This document shows positions 33,588-41,485 of a DNA stretch of 64,000 bases, piece by piece. Under the pieces are notes generated by a model. It was not told the DNA's origin and did no database searches. It worked only from the letters and a program-made list of their open reading frames with translations. Source of the stretch: Clostridium bornimense (GTDB taxonomy: Bacteria; Bacillota; Clostridia; Clostridiales; Clostridiaceae); contig NZ_HG917869.1 of NCBI RefSeq assembly GCF_000577895.1, forward strand, positions 186,001 to 250,000. The letters run 5' to 3'. Within the stretch, counting starts at the first letter, position 1; each line of letters opens with the position of its first letter. The position numbers and the translations under genes are program-made.

Positions 33588-34324
33588 ATGGAAAGATCAT
33601 TTATAGATAGTACAATTAAGGAATATTTGGCAGAACAGTTTTTTTGTCATTTATCAGTATTAGATCAGGATAATATTATCTTTACTATAAATAGTTTAAG
33701 TAAATTACCATTTATTAAAATTATGGCATTTAATAAATGTGTAATTATAAATACGTCTGAATCTATACATTTAAAAGTCAAGTCAGCATTGATTGGCAAA
33801 AATAGAGATGAGATATTTGAGTTTCCATTTATATATGGACAAACAATACATTATATACCCGATGTTAAAAAGATTCAAAGATTATCACTACCCGATGGGT
33901 ATTCATATGAATTATTACAAGGAAATGATATTTATAAATTAAGAGGTATTAGTGGGTTTGATAATTCTCTAGTTTTTGATTGCGACGGTAATACATCAAC
34001 AAAGATGTTTTTCTGGCTAAAAAATGTGATGAAATTATTGGATTAGCAAGTGCAGCAGTGGAGACAGAAAAGCTGTGGGAAATAGGAATAGATGTGAAAT
34101 CTGGATATCGTAACAATGGGCTAGGAACAAAATTAGTTTCTAACTTAACAGTAGATATTATTAAACAAGGTATTGTTCCTTTTTACTCTGCTTCAGTGAC
34201 TAATCTTGGTTCTCAGATGGTTGCTAATCGTAGTGGTTATATACCATATTGGATTGATACATATGGTAATATACTTGATGGTAGTTCTCCTTATAATACT
34301 TTTGTTAATAATTTAGAATTATAG
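33588..34324 (+). pseudogene. GNAT-family acetyltransferase with single frameshift
   Basis: Two frames join into one protein of about 245 residues. The first (33588-34046) is the N-terminal regulatory-like half, ending in RGISGFDNSLVFDCD. After a slip at the T-run near 34008 the next frame reads LAKKCDEIIGLASAAVETEK, then LWEIGIDVKSGYRNNGLGTKLV (acetyl-CoA loop) and SQMVANRSGYIPYWIDTYG. Both halves are otherwise intact, so this is a recent loss, a sequencing slip, or a phase-variable tract. Confidence 0.8.
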
Positions 34325-34364
34325 AATAGATTATTAGTATAAATTATTAGTATAAATTAATTTA

Positions 34365-34375
34365 TACGTCACGTA
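34365..34375. repeat. TACGTSACGTA intergenic motif, copy 4
   Basis: TACGTCACGTA followed by CATTTT, 41 bases after the broken GNAT gene. The remaining 34376-34624 shows no gene. Confidence 0.6.
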
Positions 34376-34624
34376 CATTTTAGAAGATGCGATTGTTATA
34401 TTAGTTATTTTATGAATGAAATAGCAAAAAAGAAATGAAGGGAAAATAAAAAAATATAATTAATAAGTTGACTTCTTGATGTTATAATGAAATAAATAGA
34501 GATAATAATTAAAATATAAGATGTATAGTAATTATTTTAGCAATATAAAATATGTAGTTTATGTATAGATTAGGATATAAGAACAATTTTTCATAAGATA
34601 AATAGTTAGGAGGCGAGTACCAGA

Positions 34625-35410
34625 ATGGATGATTTCAAAGCAAAGGACATTCAATTTTTTACTAATTTCAAAAAAGTTAAATTTAAAAGCTATAATGCAA
34701 AAAATTGTAGCCTTTCACAGAATGAAATGATAAAAATTATTGAAGGTTATAAATTCAGACCGTTTAATGATAGAGTAGCATATTTAGAAGTATATACATC
34801 TAATAAGATAGAGGGAAATACATTAACGAAAGGTCAGACTAAGGCGATTCTGGAGGGAATAGCTCAAGATGCTGATTTAAGGTCTCAGACAGAAGTTATA
34901 CAATTAAATAGAGCAATAAGGGATAATTTTTCTATCAAAGATGACTTAAGTATGAAACTTATTTTGGACATTCATAAGGATATTACATTTAATACATTAG
35001 AAAATAGTAATTGGGAAGGTAAAATCAGAAACGAACAAGTATATATTTCCAACAGTTCCATAGTGCCTCCGAGTCCAGATAAAGTTATAGAACAATTCAA
35101 TGACGCTATTGATAGGTTCAATAATAGTGATAGAGAATTAATAGATATTTTAAAGTTTAAGCTAGATTTTGTTAGGATACACCCGTTTATGGATGGTAAT
35201 GGAAGATTATCAAGACTTATAATGAACGGCCTTTTAACTGCTAAGGGATATCCTAGAATAATTATTAGAAATCAAGACAAAGGTTTCTATTATGATGCTA
35301 TAGAATCATCTTTAAGAGTTGGAAGATACGATGCATGGCTTAAGTTTATGTTAACATATATGAAGTTTATGTGCGAATTAGAGGATATGTTTCTGGGAGA
35401 TATAGAGTAG
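34625..35410 (+). CDS. Fic-family protein (AMP transferase type)
   Basis: A 261-residue Fic protein. The catalytic motif HPFMDGNGRLSR (residues 186-197) is complete, with the catalytic His186. The N-terminal helix carries the inhibitory motif SNKIEG (S59, E63, G64), so it is a class II Fic regulated by its own N-terminus. It transfers AMP from ATP to a target protein; the target is unknown. It starts at ATG 34625 after AGGAGGCG. No antitoxin gene is beside it, as expected for class II. Confidence 0.92.
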   Translation: MDDFKAKDIQFFTNFKKVKFKSYNAKNCSLSQNEMIKIIEGYKFRPFNDRVAYLEVYTSNKIEGNTLTKGQTKAILEGIAQDADLRSQTEVIQLNRAIRDNFSIKDDLSMKLILDIHKDITFNTLENSNWEGKIRNEQVYISNSSIVPPSPDKVIEQFNDAIDRFNNSDRELIDILKFKLDFVRIHPFMDGNGRLSRLIMNGLLTAKGYPRIIIRNQDKGFYYDAIESSLRVGRYDAWLKFMLTYMKFMCELEDMFLGDIE

Positions 35411-35510
35411 AAAGAATTTGAAATTAATATAGTGCAATTATAAGAACTGATTTTAATGTATATGATATAACTTTTTATATTCACATGAAATCCTTCTTAT
35501 GGTCATAGAG

Positions 35511-35627
35511 TTGTCACAAAAGATTGATATATTATAAGTGTAGTTAATAATAGTAGTTAGTTTTTTCAAATTATTTCCCTTTTTATTTGTAAAAAGAATG
35601 GTATGCTGTAACCATTCTTTTTTTGTT
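35511..35627 (+). ncRNA. candidate small RNA, copy B
   Basis: TTGTCA (35511-35516), a 16-base spacer and TATAAG (35533-35538) are followed about 80 bases later by a terminator (AAGAATGGT/ACCATTCTT, then T-run, 35594-35624). The arrangement and sequence match copy A at 15129-15250, including ATTGATATATTATAA across the spacer and -10, GTAGTTAAT just downstream, and TTAGTTTTTTCAAAT. The 35628-35838 interval beyond it shows nothing recognisable. Confidence 0.55.
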
Positions 35628-35838
35628 TAGGTAAAAGGAAACTTTGGATAAAGAGTTCTTGAAGTTTATAAGTATAGGATTCATGTAAAGAAATAGTAGA
35701 GATTAGGTAGGAATCGGTACGGTAGCTGGTAAGAGACATACAAACTGCATAGAAAATATTGTATAATATAGATGTGATATACAAATACTATTTAGTAAAT
35801 TAAAAGGTATATAAGAATTCGTAGAGGGGGTATATATA

Positions 35839-36099
35839 ATGGGTGAGTTATCAAAGTTACCTAATATAGGTAAAGAAGTAGAACGTCAATTGAATGAAGT
35901 CGGTATAAATACATATGAGGAGTTGAAAGAGTTAGGAGCTGAAAAGGCATGGCTTAAAATACAGGAAATTGATGAATCAGCTTGTATAAATAGATTACTA
36001 GCATTAGAAGGAGCTTTGAATGGTATTAAAAAAAGTCAACTAAGTGATAAACGGAAGGCAGAATTAAAAGAATTTTATAATTTGCATAAGAAGTATTAG
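35839..36099 (+). CDS. TfoX C-terminal-domain-like helix-hairpin-helix protein
   Basis: An 86-residue protein consisting of the TfoX/Sxy C-terminal domain only: LSKLPNIGKEVERQLNEVGI forms a helix-hairpin-helix, and YEELKELGAEKAWLKIQ and CINRLLALEGALNGIK follow. In proteobacteria the full-length proteins act in competence regulation; in clostridia this solitary domain is common and its role is not known. It starts at an ATG after AGAGGGGG. Confidence 0.85.
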   Translation: MGELSKLPNIGKEVERQLNEVGINTYEELKELGAEKAWLKIQEIDESACINRLLALEGALNGIKKSQLSDKRKAELKEFYNLHKKY

Positions 36100-36153
36100 A
36101 TAAATGAGATTACATGTATAGTTATAACATTTATATTTAAAGGAGTGTGTGTT

Positions 36154-36651
36154 ATGGAAATATGGGATGCATATAACAAGGATGGATCATTGGCAGGAAT
36201 TGATTTAATTCGTGGAAAGGAAATCCCAAAAGGATTATATCATGGAGTAGCAGAGGTATTTGTTTCACACATTGATGGTAGTGTACTACTTATGCAGAGA
36301 GATTTAAATAAGCCTAATTCTCCAGGACTTTTTGAAAGTGGAGCTGGTGGTAGCCTTTTGAAAGGAGAGTCATTCTTAGAAGGGGCAATTCGTGAATTAA
36401 AAGAAGAGACAGGGATTAATTGTACTGAGATGAGGGAAATATATTATGTTATAACAGATAATACAATTTATACTGGATTTATGTGTAAAGTTGATATAGA
36501 TAAAAGCAGTATTGTTTTACAGGAAGGTGAAACTATTGCTTATAGATGGGTATCGAAGAAGGAGTTTTTAGATTTCTATAAAACAGATTTATTTGTACCT
36601 GGTTTAAGAAATAGATTAAGTAATTTTATTGATAATTATTTAAATGTATAA
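36154..36651 (+). CDS. NUDIX hydrolase
   Basis: A 165-residue NUDIX protein. The box G66-x5-E72-x7-R80-E81-L82-x-E84-E85-x-G87-I88 is complete. The opening EIWDAYNKDGSLAGIDLIRG and the block VAEVFVSHIDGSVLLMQRD are those of the isopentenyl-diphosphate-isomerase-like NUDIX subgroup. It should hydrolyse a nucleoside-diphosphate derivative, substrate unknown. ATG 36154 is chosen because AAAGGAGTG lies at the right distance; the upstream GTG 36145 does not. Confidence 0.9.
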   Translation: MEIWDAYNKDGSLAGIDLIRGKEIPKGLYHGVAEVFVSHIDGSVLLMQRDLNKPNSPGLFESGAGGSLLKGESFLEGAIRELKEETGINCTEMREIYYVITDNTIYTGFMCKVDIDKSSIVLQEGETIAYRWVSKKEFLDFYKTDLFVPGLRNRLSNFIDNYLNV

Positions 36652-36721
36652 TGCGAGACTGAGGATTTAGTTAAGATTTTATAGCGTGAGCTAGATAAAT
36701 TTTAATTTAGGAGTGAAGTAT

Positions 36722-37225
36722 ATGATTACCACTAGAAGATTAGTATTAAAACCTTATAGTGAAAGAGATCAAGAGGACATGATTGAATTATTAACTAACG
36801 AGAAAATTAAGGAAACATTTATAATTCCTGACTTTAATACGAGGGATGAAGCTGTATCTATGTTTAAGAAACTACAAGAGTATTCTCTTTCAGAGAACCA
36901 TTATGAGCTTGGAATTTATAAGGATCAACATTTAATTGGATTTATCAATGATGTTGATATGGATGATGTTAAAATTGAGATAGGTTATGTTATTCATCCT
37001 GATTTTCATAATAAAGGATATGCAACAGAAGCACTAGCTGCAGTAATTGAGGATTTATTTAAAAAAGGATTCTGTGAGGTAATAACAGGGGCTTTTATAA
37101 GTAACAAGGCAAGTTGTCGTGTAATGGAAAAATGCGGAATGGAACGAATAGATAAAGAAGAAGATATGTTTTATCACGATAAGTTACATCATTGCATTTA
37201 CTACTCAATAAAGAAAACTAAATAA
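36722..37225 (+). CDS. RimJ/RimL-type GNAT acetyltransferase
   Basis: A 167-residue acetyltransferase of the RimJ/RimL type, with MITTRRLVLKPYSERDQEDM at the start, IGYVIHPDFHNKGYATEALAAVIEDLF as the acetyl-CoA loop and ISNKASCRVMEKCGM near the end. It probably acetylates a protein N-terminus or a small amine. ATG 36722 has TAGGAG eight bases upstream; the GTG 36713 overlaps that site. Confidence 0.9.
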   Translation: MITTRRLVLKPYSERDQEDMIELLTNEKIKETFIIPDFNTRDEAVSMFKKLQEYSLSENHYELGIYKDQHLIGFINDVDMDDVKIEIGYVIHPDFHNKGYATEALAAVIEDLFKKGFCEVITGAFISNKASCRVMEKCGMERIDKEEDMFYHDKLHHCIYYSIKKTK

Positions 37226-37365
37226 ATTTATATGAGGATGCTATAGAGAAATTGGAATAGTGTATATATGAAAAGATGATAGTATAAAGTTTGCTATGAA
37301 AAAATAATATATAATATGTAAAAAGCCTTTGATAACAATTTGTGAGATGATAAAGGAGAGTAAAT

Positions 37366-37438
37366 ATGTGTTTTATATGTGATAGAATTTAAAGAAAAGC
37401 TTAGACTAGAATTAGATAAATTAATACCTATATCATAA
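37366..37438 (+). pseudogene. HIT-family protein reduced to its two ends
   Basis: An ATG with a good AAAGGAG reads MCFICDRI, the N-terminus of clostridial HIT hydrolases, and meets a stop at once. The adjoining frame continues EFKEKLRLELDKLIPIS, which is their C-terminus. The whole middle, including the HxHxH motif, has been deleted, leaving 73 bases. The ribosome binding site survives. Confidence 0.65.
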
Positions 37439-37451
37439 GTGAGGTGAAGTG

Positions 37452-38069
37452 ATGAAAAAAGCTTTATTAACACTACTAATTATAATGACAATTATTATAA
37501 CAACAGGATGTTACAATAATTGTAAAGAAAAGCCAGTGATATATTTATATCCAACAGAGGTTACAGATGTAGAAGTAAAATTAGATTTCCAAGGAGAGCT
37601 CACTTGTACATATCCAGATTATAATGATGTATGGAGTGTAACAGCAACACCAGAAGGAAAATTAACCAATATAGAAGAGGGTAGAGAATATTCATATTTG
37701 TATTGGGAAGGAAGTTCAAGGGAAAAATGGGACATGTCAGAAGGCTTTGTTGTAAAAGGTGAGGATACTAAGGAATTTCTACAAGAAAAATTAGAATACA
37801 TGGGATTAACAGCGAAGGAATACAATGAGTTTATAGTATATTGGTTACCAAAGCTTCAAGAAAACAAATATAATTTAATATATTTTGCTGGGGAAGAATA
37901 TAATGAAAATGCAAAACTTGAGATAACGCCAACACCAGACTCTATACTAAGGGTAATGATGGTGTATAAGCCACTTGATAAACCTATAGAAATAAAAGAG
38001 CAAAAGTTAGAAAAGTGGGAAAGAAAAGGCTTTGCTGTAGTTGAATGGGGTGGAACAGAGGTAAAATAG
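37452..38069 (+). CDS. predicted lipoprotein of unknown family
   Basis: A 205-residue lipoprotein. A hydrophobic signal (residues 4-17) ends in the lipobox-like IITTGC, so the mature protein would begin at a lipidated cysteine. The exported part carries KEKPVIYLYPTEVTDVEVKL, YPDYNDVWSVTATPEGKL and YSYLYWEGS, a pattern I know only from uncharacterised exported proteins. ATG 37452 has GAGGTGAAG upstream. The terminator at 38184-38222 closes it. Confidence 0.7.
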   Translation: MKKALLTLLIIMTIIITTGCYNNCKEKPVIYLYPTEVTDVEVKLDFQGELTCTYPDYNDVWSVTATPEGKLTNIEEGREYSYLYWEGSSREKWDMSEGFVVKGEDTKEFLQEKLEYMGLTAKEYNEFIVYWLPKLQENKYNLIYFAGEEYNENAKLEITPTPDSILRVMMVYKPLDKPIEIKEQKLEKWERKGFAVVEWGGTEVK

Positions 38070-38183
38070 AAAATATAAGTATATAAATCATATAGAACAC
38101 AACTTAAATAGAATGGATTACTAGTATTCTTAAAACATAATAAAAAGCATTATATAAATTTTTATAAACAGTAAATAGAATAT

Positions 38184-38222
38184 AAAAAACCAGAAATTTA
38201 AGAAAAATTTCTGGTTTTTTAA
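38184..38222 (+). terminator. intrinsic terminator
   Basis: AAAAAACCAGAAATTT pairs with AAATTTCTGGTTTTTT, with a T-run on both sides. Confidence 0.9.
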
Positions 38223-38279
38223 AAGTAACAATAAAGACACTTAAGGGGTGGAAGAGATAGAGATAAAGGGGAGTGAGGT

Positions 38280-38960
38280 ATGAAAAATAAATTGAATAAT
38301 AAAGAAGAGAGAAAACAGTATATTAGGGAATTAAATGAGCCACCACATCTTACTATTTTAGAGGAAGTTGGAAATGCAGTAACTCACGGAGTTGGAGCAG
38401 CGTTAGCTTTAGTAGGATTTATATTACTTTTATTGAAATCTGATACTGGAATGAAGGTTATGGCATCATGTTTTTATGGAATTAGTTTATTTTTCCTAAT
38501 GTTAATGAGTTGTTTATACCACGCATTTAAGAGTGGTTCTACAGTAAAACGATTGTGGAGAAGATTTGATTACTCTTCAATATATCTTTTAATAGGAGGC
38601 ACTTTTGCTCCATTATATTTAGTATATTGGGGAAATACTTTAGGAATAGTACTTTTTTGTATTGACTGGGCATTAATTGTTGTTGGAATCACAATGTTAG
38701 GTGTATTTGGACCAGGAAGATTTAAATGGTTACATTTCTCATTATATTTCATTATCGGTTGGAGCGGTCTTATACTTATGCCAGATTTTTATAAAAATAA
38801 TTTGCCATTGTTATGGATGATTTTCATTGGTGGGGTTATATATACTGTTGGTATGATACCTTTTTTAAAAGATAAAAAATATAATCATTTTATATGGCAC
38901 TTTTTTGTTTTAGCAGGTGCTATATTACATTGGTTTGGCATTTATTTATTTGTTTTTTAG
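38280..38960 (+). CDS. hemolysin III / PAQR-family membrane protein
   Basis: A 226-residue seven-span membrane protein of the hemolysin III (YqfA/PAQR) family. EEVGNAVTHGVGAALALVGF opens the first span. The metal-binding residues typical of the family are visible as the His of NAVTHG, the His in CLYHAF and the pair in HFIWHFFVLAGAILHW. Members are related to adiponectin receptors and may be hydrolases of membrane lipids; the clostridial role is unknown. It starts at ATG 38280 after GGGGAGTGAGG. Confidence 0.9.
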   Translation: MKNKLNNKEERKQYIRELNEPPHLTILEEVGNAVTHGVGAALALVGFILLLLKSDTGMKVMASCFYGISLFFLMLMSCLYHAFKSGSTVKRLWRRFDYSSIYLLIGGTFAPLYLVYWGNTLGIVLFCIDWALIVVGITMLGVFGPGRFKWLHFSLYFIIGWSGLILMPDFYKNNLPLLWMIFIGGVIYTVGMIPFLKDKKYNHFIWHFFVLAGAILHWFGIYLFVF

Positions 38961-39057
38961 CAAGAGATTAATATTAGATAGAGACTTAAATGTGCAGAGA
39001 TAGTTGAGAATTAAGTTATAAGATTCTATAGAATATACTTATGAAAGGGATGGAAAT

Positions 39058-39921
39058 ATGGAATGGATAGATAAAATGAATGCTGCTCTTGATTATATAG
39101 AAGATAATTTAGAGAATAAAATTGATTATGATGTTATTGCAATGAAAGCTTGTTGCTCATCTTATAATTTTCAAAGAATATTCTCTTTTATAGCCGATGT
39201 TTCGTTAGGGGAATATATAAGACGTAGGAGATTAACTAAAGCAGCTTTAGAACTTCAACAAGAAAATAGTAAAATTTTAGATATAGCGCTTAAGTATCAT
39301 TATGATTCTCCAGTTTCATTTTCAAGAGCTTTTACTGCTTTGCATGGTATAAAACCAAGTGAAGCAAAGAAAGAAGGTGTTACTTTGAAATCTTATCCAA
39401 GAATCTCTTTCAAAATATCTATAAAAGGGGTAGAGGAAATGAACTATCGTATTGAAAAAGGAAAAGGATTTAAGTTAGTAGGGAAGAAAAAGAATGTTAC
39501 TACAAAAAATGGAGAAAGCTTTATACAAATACCTAAGTTTTGGAACGAATCATGTGAGGATGGTACTTGTGATAAGCTAATGGAATTATGTGATGATAGT
39601 AATAAAATTATGTACGGAGTTTGCTATAATTTTGGAACAGATGAATTTGATTATATGATAGCAGTTAACAGTAATAAAAATGTTGAAGGAAAATATGAAG
39701 TGTTAGATGTACCAGAACTTACTTGGGTTAAGTTTGAATGTAGAGGTAAAATGCCAGAAGCGCAACAAAATGTATGGAAGAGAATATTTACAGAATGGCT
39801 TCCTAATTCAGGTTATGACCATGATGAAGGACCAGAAATAGAATGGTATTCTAATGGAGATATGAACAGTGACAATTATTTAAGTGAAATATGGATTCCA
39901 ATTAAAAAATCTAGTAAATAA
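39058..39921 (+). CDS. AraC-family regulator with GyrI-like effector domain
   Basis: A 287-residue regulator in the Rob arrangement. Residues 1-105 are the AraC DNA-binding domain (ALDYIEDNLENKIDYDVIAM, SYNFQRIFSFIADVSLGEYI, SRAFTALHGIKPSEAKKEG). Residues 125-287 are a GyrI-like sensor domain (INYRIEKGKGFKLVGKKK, DYMIAVNSNKNVEG, EIEWYSNGDMNSDNYLSEIW). Such proteins sense hydrophobic drugs and control efflux genes. It starts at an ATG after AAAGGGATGG. Confidence 0.88.
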   Translation: MEWIDKMNAALDYIEDNLENKIDYDVIAMKACCSSYNFQRIFSFIADVSLGEYIRRRRLTKAALELQQENSKILDIALKYHYDSPVSFSRAFTALHGIKPSEAKKEGVTLKSYPRISFKISIKGVEEMNYRIEKGKGFKLVGKKKNVTTKNGESFIQIPKFWNESCEDGTCDKLMELCDDSNKIMYGVCYNFGTDEFDYMIAVNSNKNVEGKYEVLDVPELTWVKFECRGKMPEAQQNVWKRIFTEWLPNSGYDHDEGPEIEWYSNGDMNSDNYLSEIWIPIKKSSK

Positions 39922-40148
39922 TATAAATTAAGAAATTTAAAAGGCTGTTACAAAATTAACTTTTTAGTTAGGTTTTTGCAATGGCCTGAATTTTTTTGAA
40001 TTGTAAATAGAAGTTTTGATATGGCTGGTAAATTTATAGTACCTTTTCGGTTTTAATCAGATATTTTATCGAATTGTAGATATGATATATTTGTGTATAC
40101 ATATAAAAATATGTATAATATATAAATAAGTTAAAATAGGAGGAAAAT

Positions 40149-40535
40149 ATGGAATTATTTATTTATAAAACCTATAATGATTGGTATAGGGATAAGCCCA
40201 CGGAAATTATAGAAGGCGAGATTGTAAATTTGTACAATGGGCTTATAGCAATTGATACATTTATCGATGGGAAAAGCTATAGGCAGCTATTTTCTACGAA
40301 GAATAATTTTGCAATGCTATATAAACTTCCTTATGGATTTTTATCTTTTGCAAAAGAAATAAATATTTATGCTGAAGTCGACTCATGGAAAAAATCTAAA
40401 CCGGAAATATCTTTTAAGGGAGAAATATGTGAAGATGAATGTAGTGAAGGAAGATGTGTGTTTATAGATGAAAATGGATATAAACATTATGTGTCGCTTG
40501 ATAATATTTATGCAGTAACTTATGAAAGGCAATGA
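40149..40535 (+). CDS. uncharacterised first gene of GspS-like operon
   Basis: A 128-residue soluble protein, beta-rich, with a cysteine cluster CEDECSEGRC near residue 98. I do not recognise it. It starts at ATG 40149 after AGGAGG and is the first of four closely packed genes ending in the tandem GspS-like ligase at 41486-43951; its stop overlaps the upstream ATG of the next gene. It is probably an accessory part of that pathway. Confidence 0.6.
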   Translation: MELFIYKTYNDWYRDKPTEIIEGEIVNLYNGLIAIDTFIDGKSYRQLFSTKNNFAMLYKLPYGFLSFAKEINIYAEVDSWKKSKPEISFKGEICEDECSEGRCVFIDENGYKHYVSLDNIYAVTYERQ

Positions 40536-40537
40536 CT

Positions 40538-41164
40538 ATGAATTTAAAGAAAATAGATTTGAGAAAAATATACAGATTATGGAAGAGAAATTTAGGTGTA
40601 TTTAGATGCTTTTTTAGAAGTACACCATTTGTCTCTTTAAAGACATATGATGATTTTACTCTTTATGAATATAAAAACGAAGTTAATGGCTGTTTGGTAA
40701 AAAAAGTATTAGAAGAGTATGAAGATGATTATTTTACTATAGTAGATTTAGAATTAGATGAGATAATTGATTTAGCATTGGAACTTAATAATAAAAATAA
40801 TATTAAGCCAATTCTTAATGTTAATCTATTATTTAATACTTTTGGACTTATAGGAAGTAAGAAAAATATAAGTAAACTTATTAATTGTGGACTAAATTTA
40901 ATAGATATAAAAAGCAATAGATATATTATGATGATTCCTTATGACAGGTATAAAGAGGACATTGATGTAACCAAAGTGTATGATAAATTAAATAATCAGT
41001 ATGCAGTTGGTGAAGAAGATTTCCCAGATAGTGAATTTTTAAGTGAATTAGGTTATAAAGGTGTAAAAGTAATTACTAGAGATAGAGTTAAGGATGATTT
41101 AATGGAGTATATAAATTCTATTAATGAAAAAACTGAAGTTATTTTAGTGAGGGTGGATAAATAA
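40538..41164 (+). CDS. uncharacterised second gene of GspS-like operon
   Basis: A 208-residue protein that I do not recognise: a basic N-terminus (KKIDLRKIYRLWKRNL), then DDYFTIVDLELDEIIDLALE, NNKNNIKPILNVNLLFNTFG and a C-terminal half with DKLNNQYAVGEEDFPDSEFL. It has no signal peptide. ATG 40538 lies 8 bases after GAAAGG, whereas 40532 overlaps the preceding stop. The stop shares a base with the start of the Ser-rich gene, so translation is coupled. Confidence 0.6.
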   Translation: MNLKKIDLRKIYRLWKRNLGVFRCFFRSTPFVSLKTYDDFTLYEYKNEVNGCLVKKVLEEYEDDYFTIVDLELDEIIDLALELNNKNNIKPILNVNLLFNTFGLIGSKKNISKLINCGLNLIDIKSNRYIMMIPYDRYKEDIDVTKVYDKLNNQYAVGEEDFPDSEFLSELGYKGVKVITRDRVKDDLMEYINSINEKTEVILVRVDK

Positions 41165-41463
41165 TGAATGAGTTTAAGGAAATATTAAAGGAAAACAAAA
41201 AAAGAGCTTTAGCATTGGCAGTAACTGTAGCTTTTTCAGTATCTGCACCTAGTATACTTGTTGGATGTGGATCTCAGAAACAAGAAGAGGACGAGGAGGA
41301 TGATACAAATACTACTAGTTCTTCTGGAAGTAGCGGAAGTCATTGGTACAATTTTAGTGGAAGTGACTCTAATTCAAAAAGTAAAAGTAGCAACTCAAAG
41401 TCTTCAACTGGAAGCAAGTCTTCTGGATATTCAGGTGTTAAGGGTGGAAGTGCGTCAAGTTAA
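41164..41463 (+). CDS. Ser/Gly-rich lipoprotein-like protein, YgiB-like partner
   Basis: A 99-residue exported protein. The basic start KKRALALAVTVAF and a hydrophobic segment end in ILVGCG, a lipobox. The mature part is acidic and then low complexity, rich in Ser, Gly and Lys (for example SSGSSGSHWYNFSGSDSNSK). E. coli pairs a similar low-complexity lipoprotein (YgiB, YjfM) with a GspS-like enzyme (YgiC, YjfC), and here the tandem GspS-like gene follows 22 bases on. It may be the protein that ligase modifies. The +1 frame beyond the stop reads VKSSGGR, suggesting the tail may have been trimmed by a frameshift. Confidence 0.7.
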   Translation: MNEFKEILKENKKRALALAVTVAFSVSAPSILVGCGSQKQEEDEEDDTNTTSSSGSSGSHWYNFSGSDSNSKSKSSNSKSSTGSKSSGYSGVKGGSASS

Positions 41464-41485
41464 GAGTTCGGGTGGTAGATAATGT

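Noticed and set aside
41258-41482. 74-residue frame MLDVDLRNKKRTRR... overlapping the Ser-rich gene
   Set aside because: It is the +1 shadow of the Ser-rich gene; composition is that of out-of-frame repeats, and there is no ribosome binding site.
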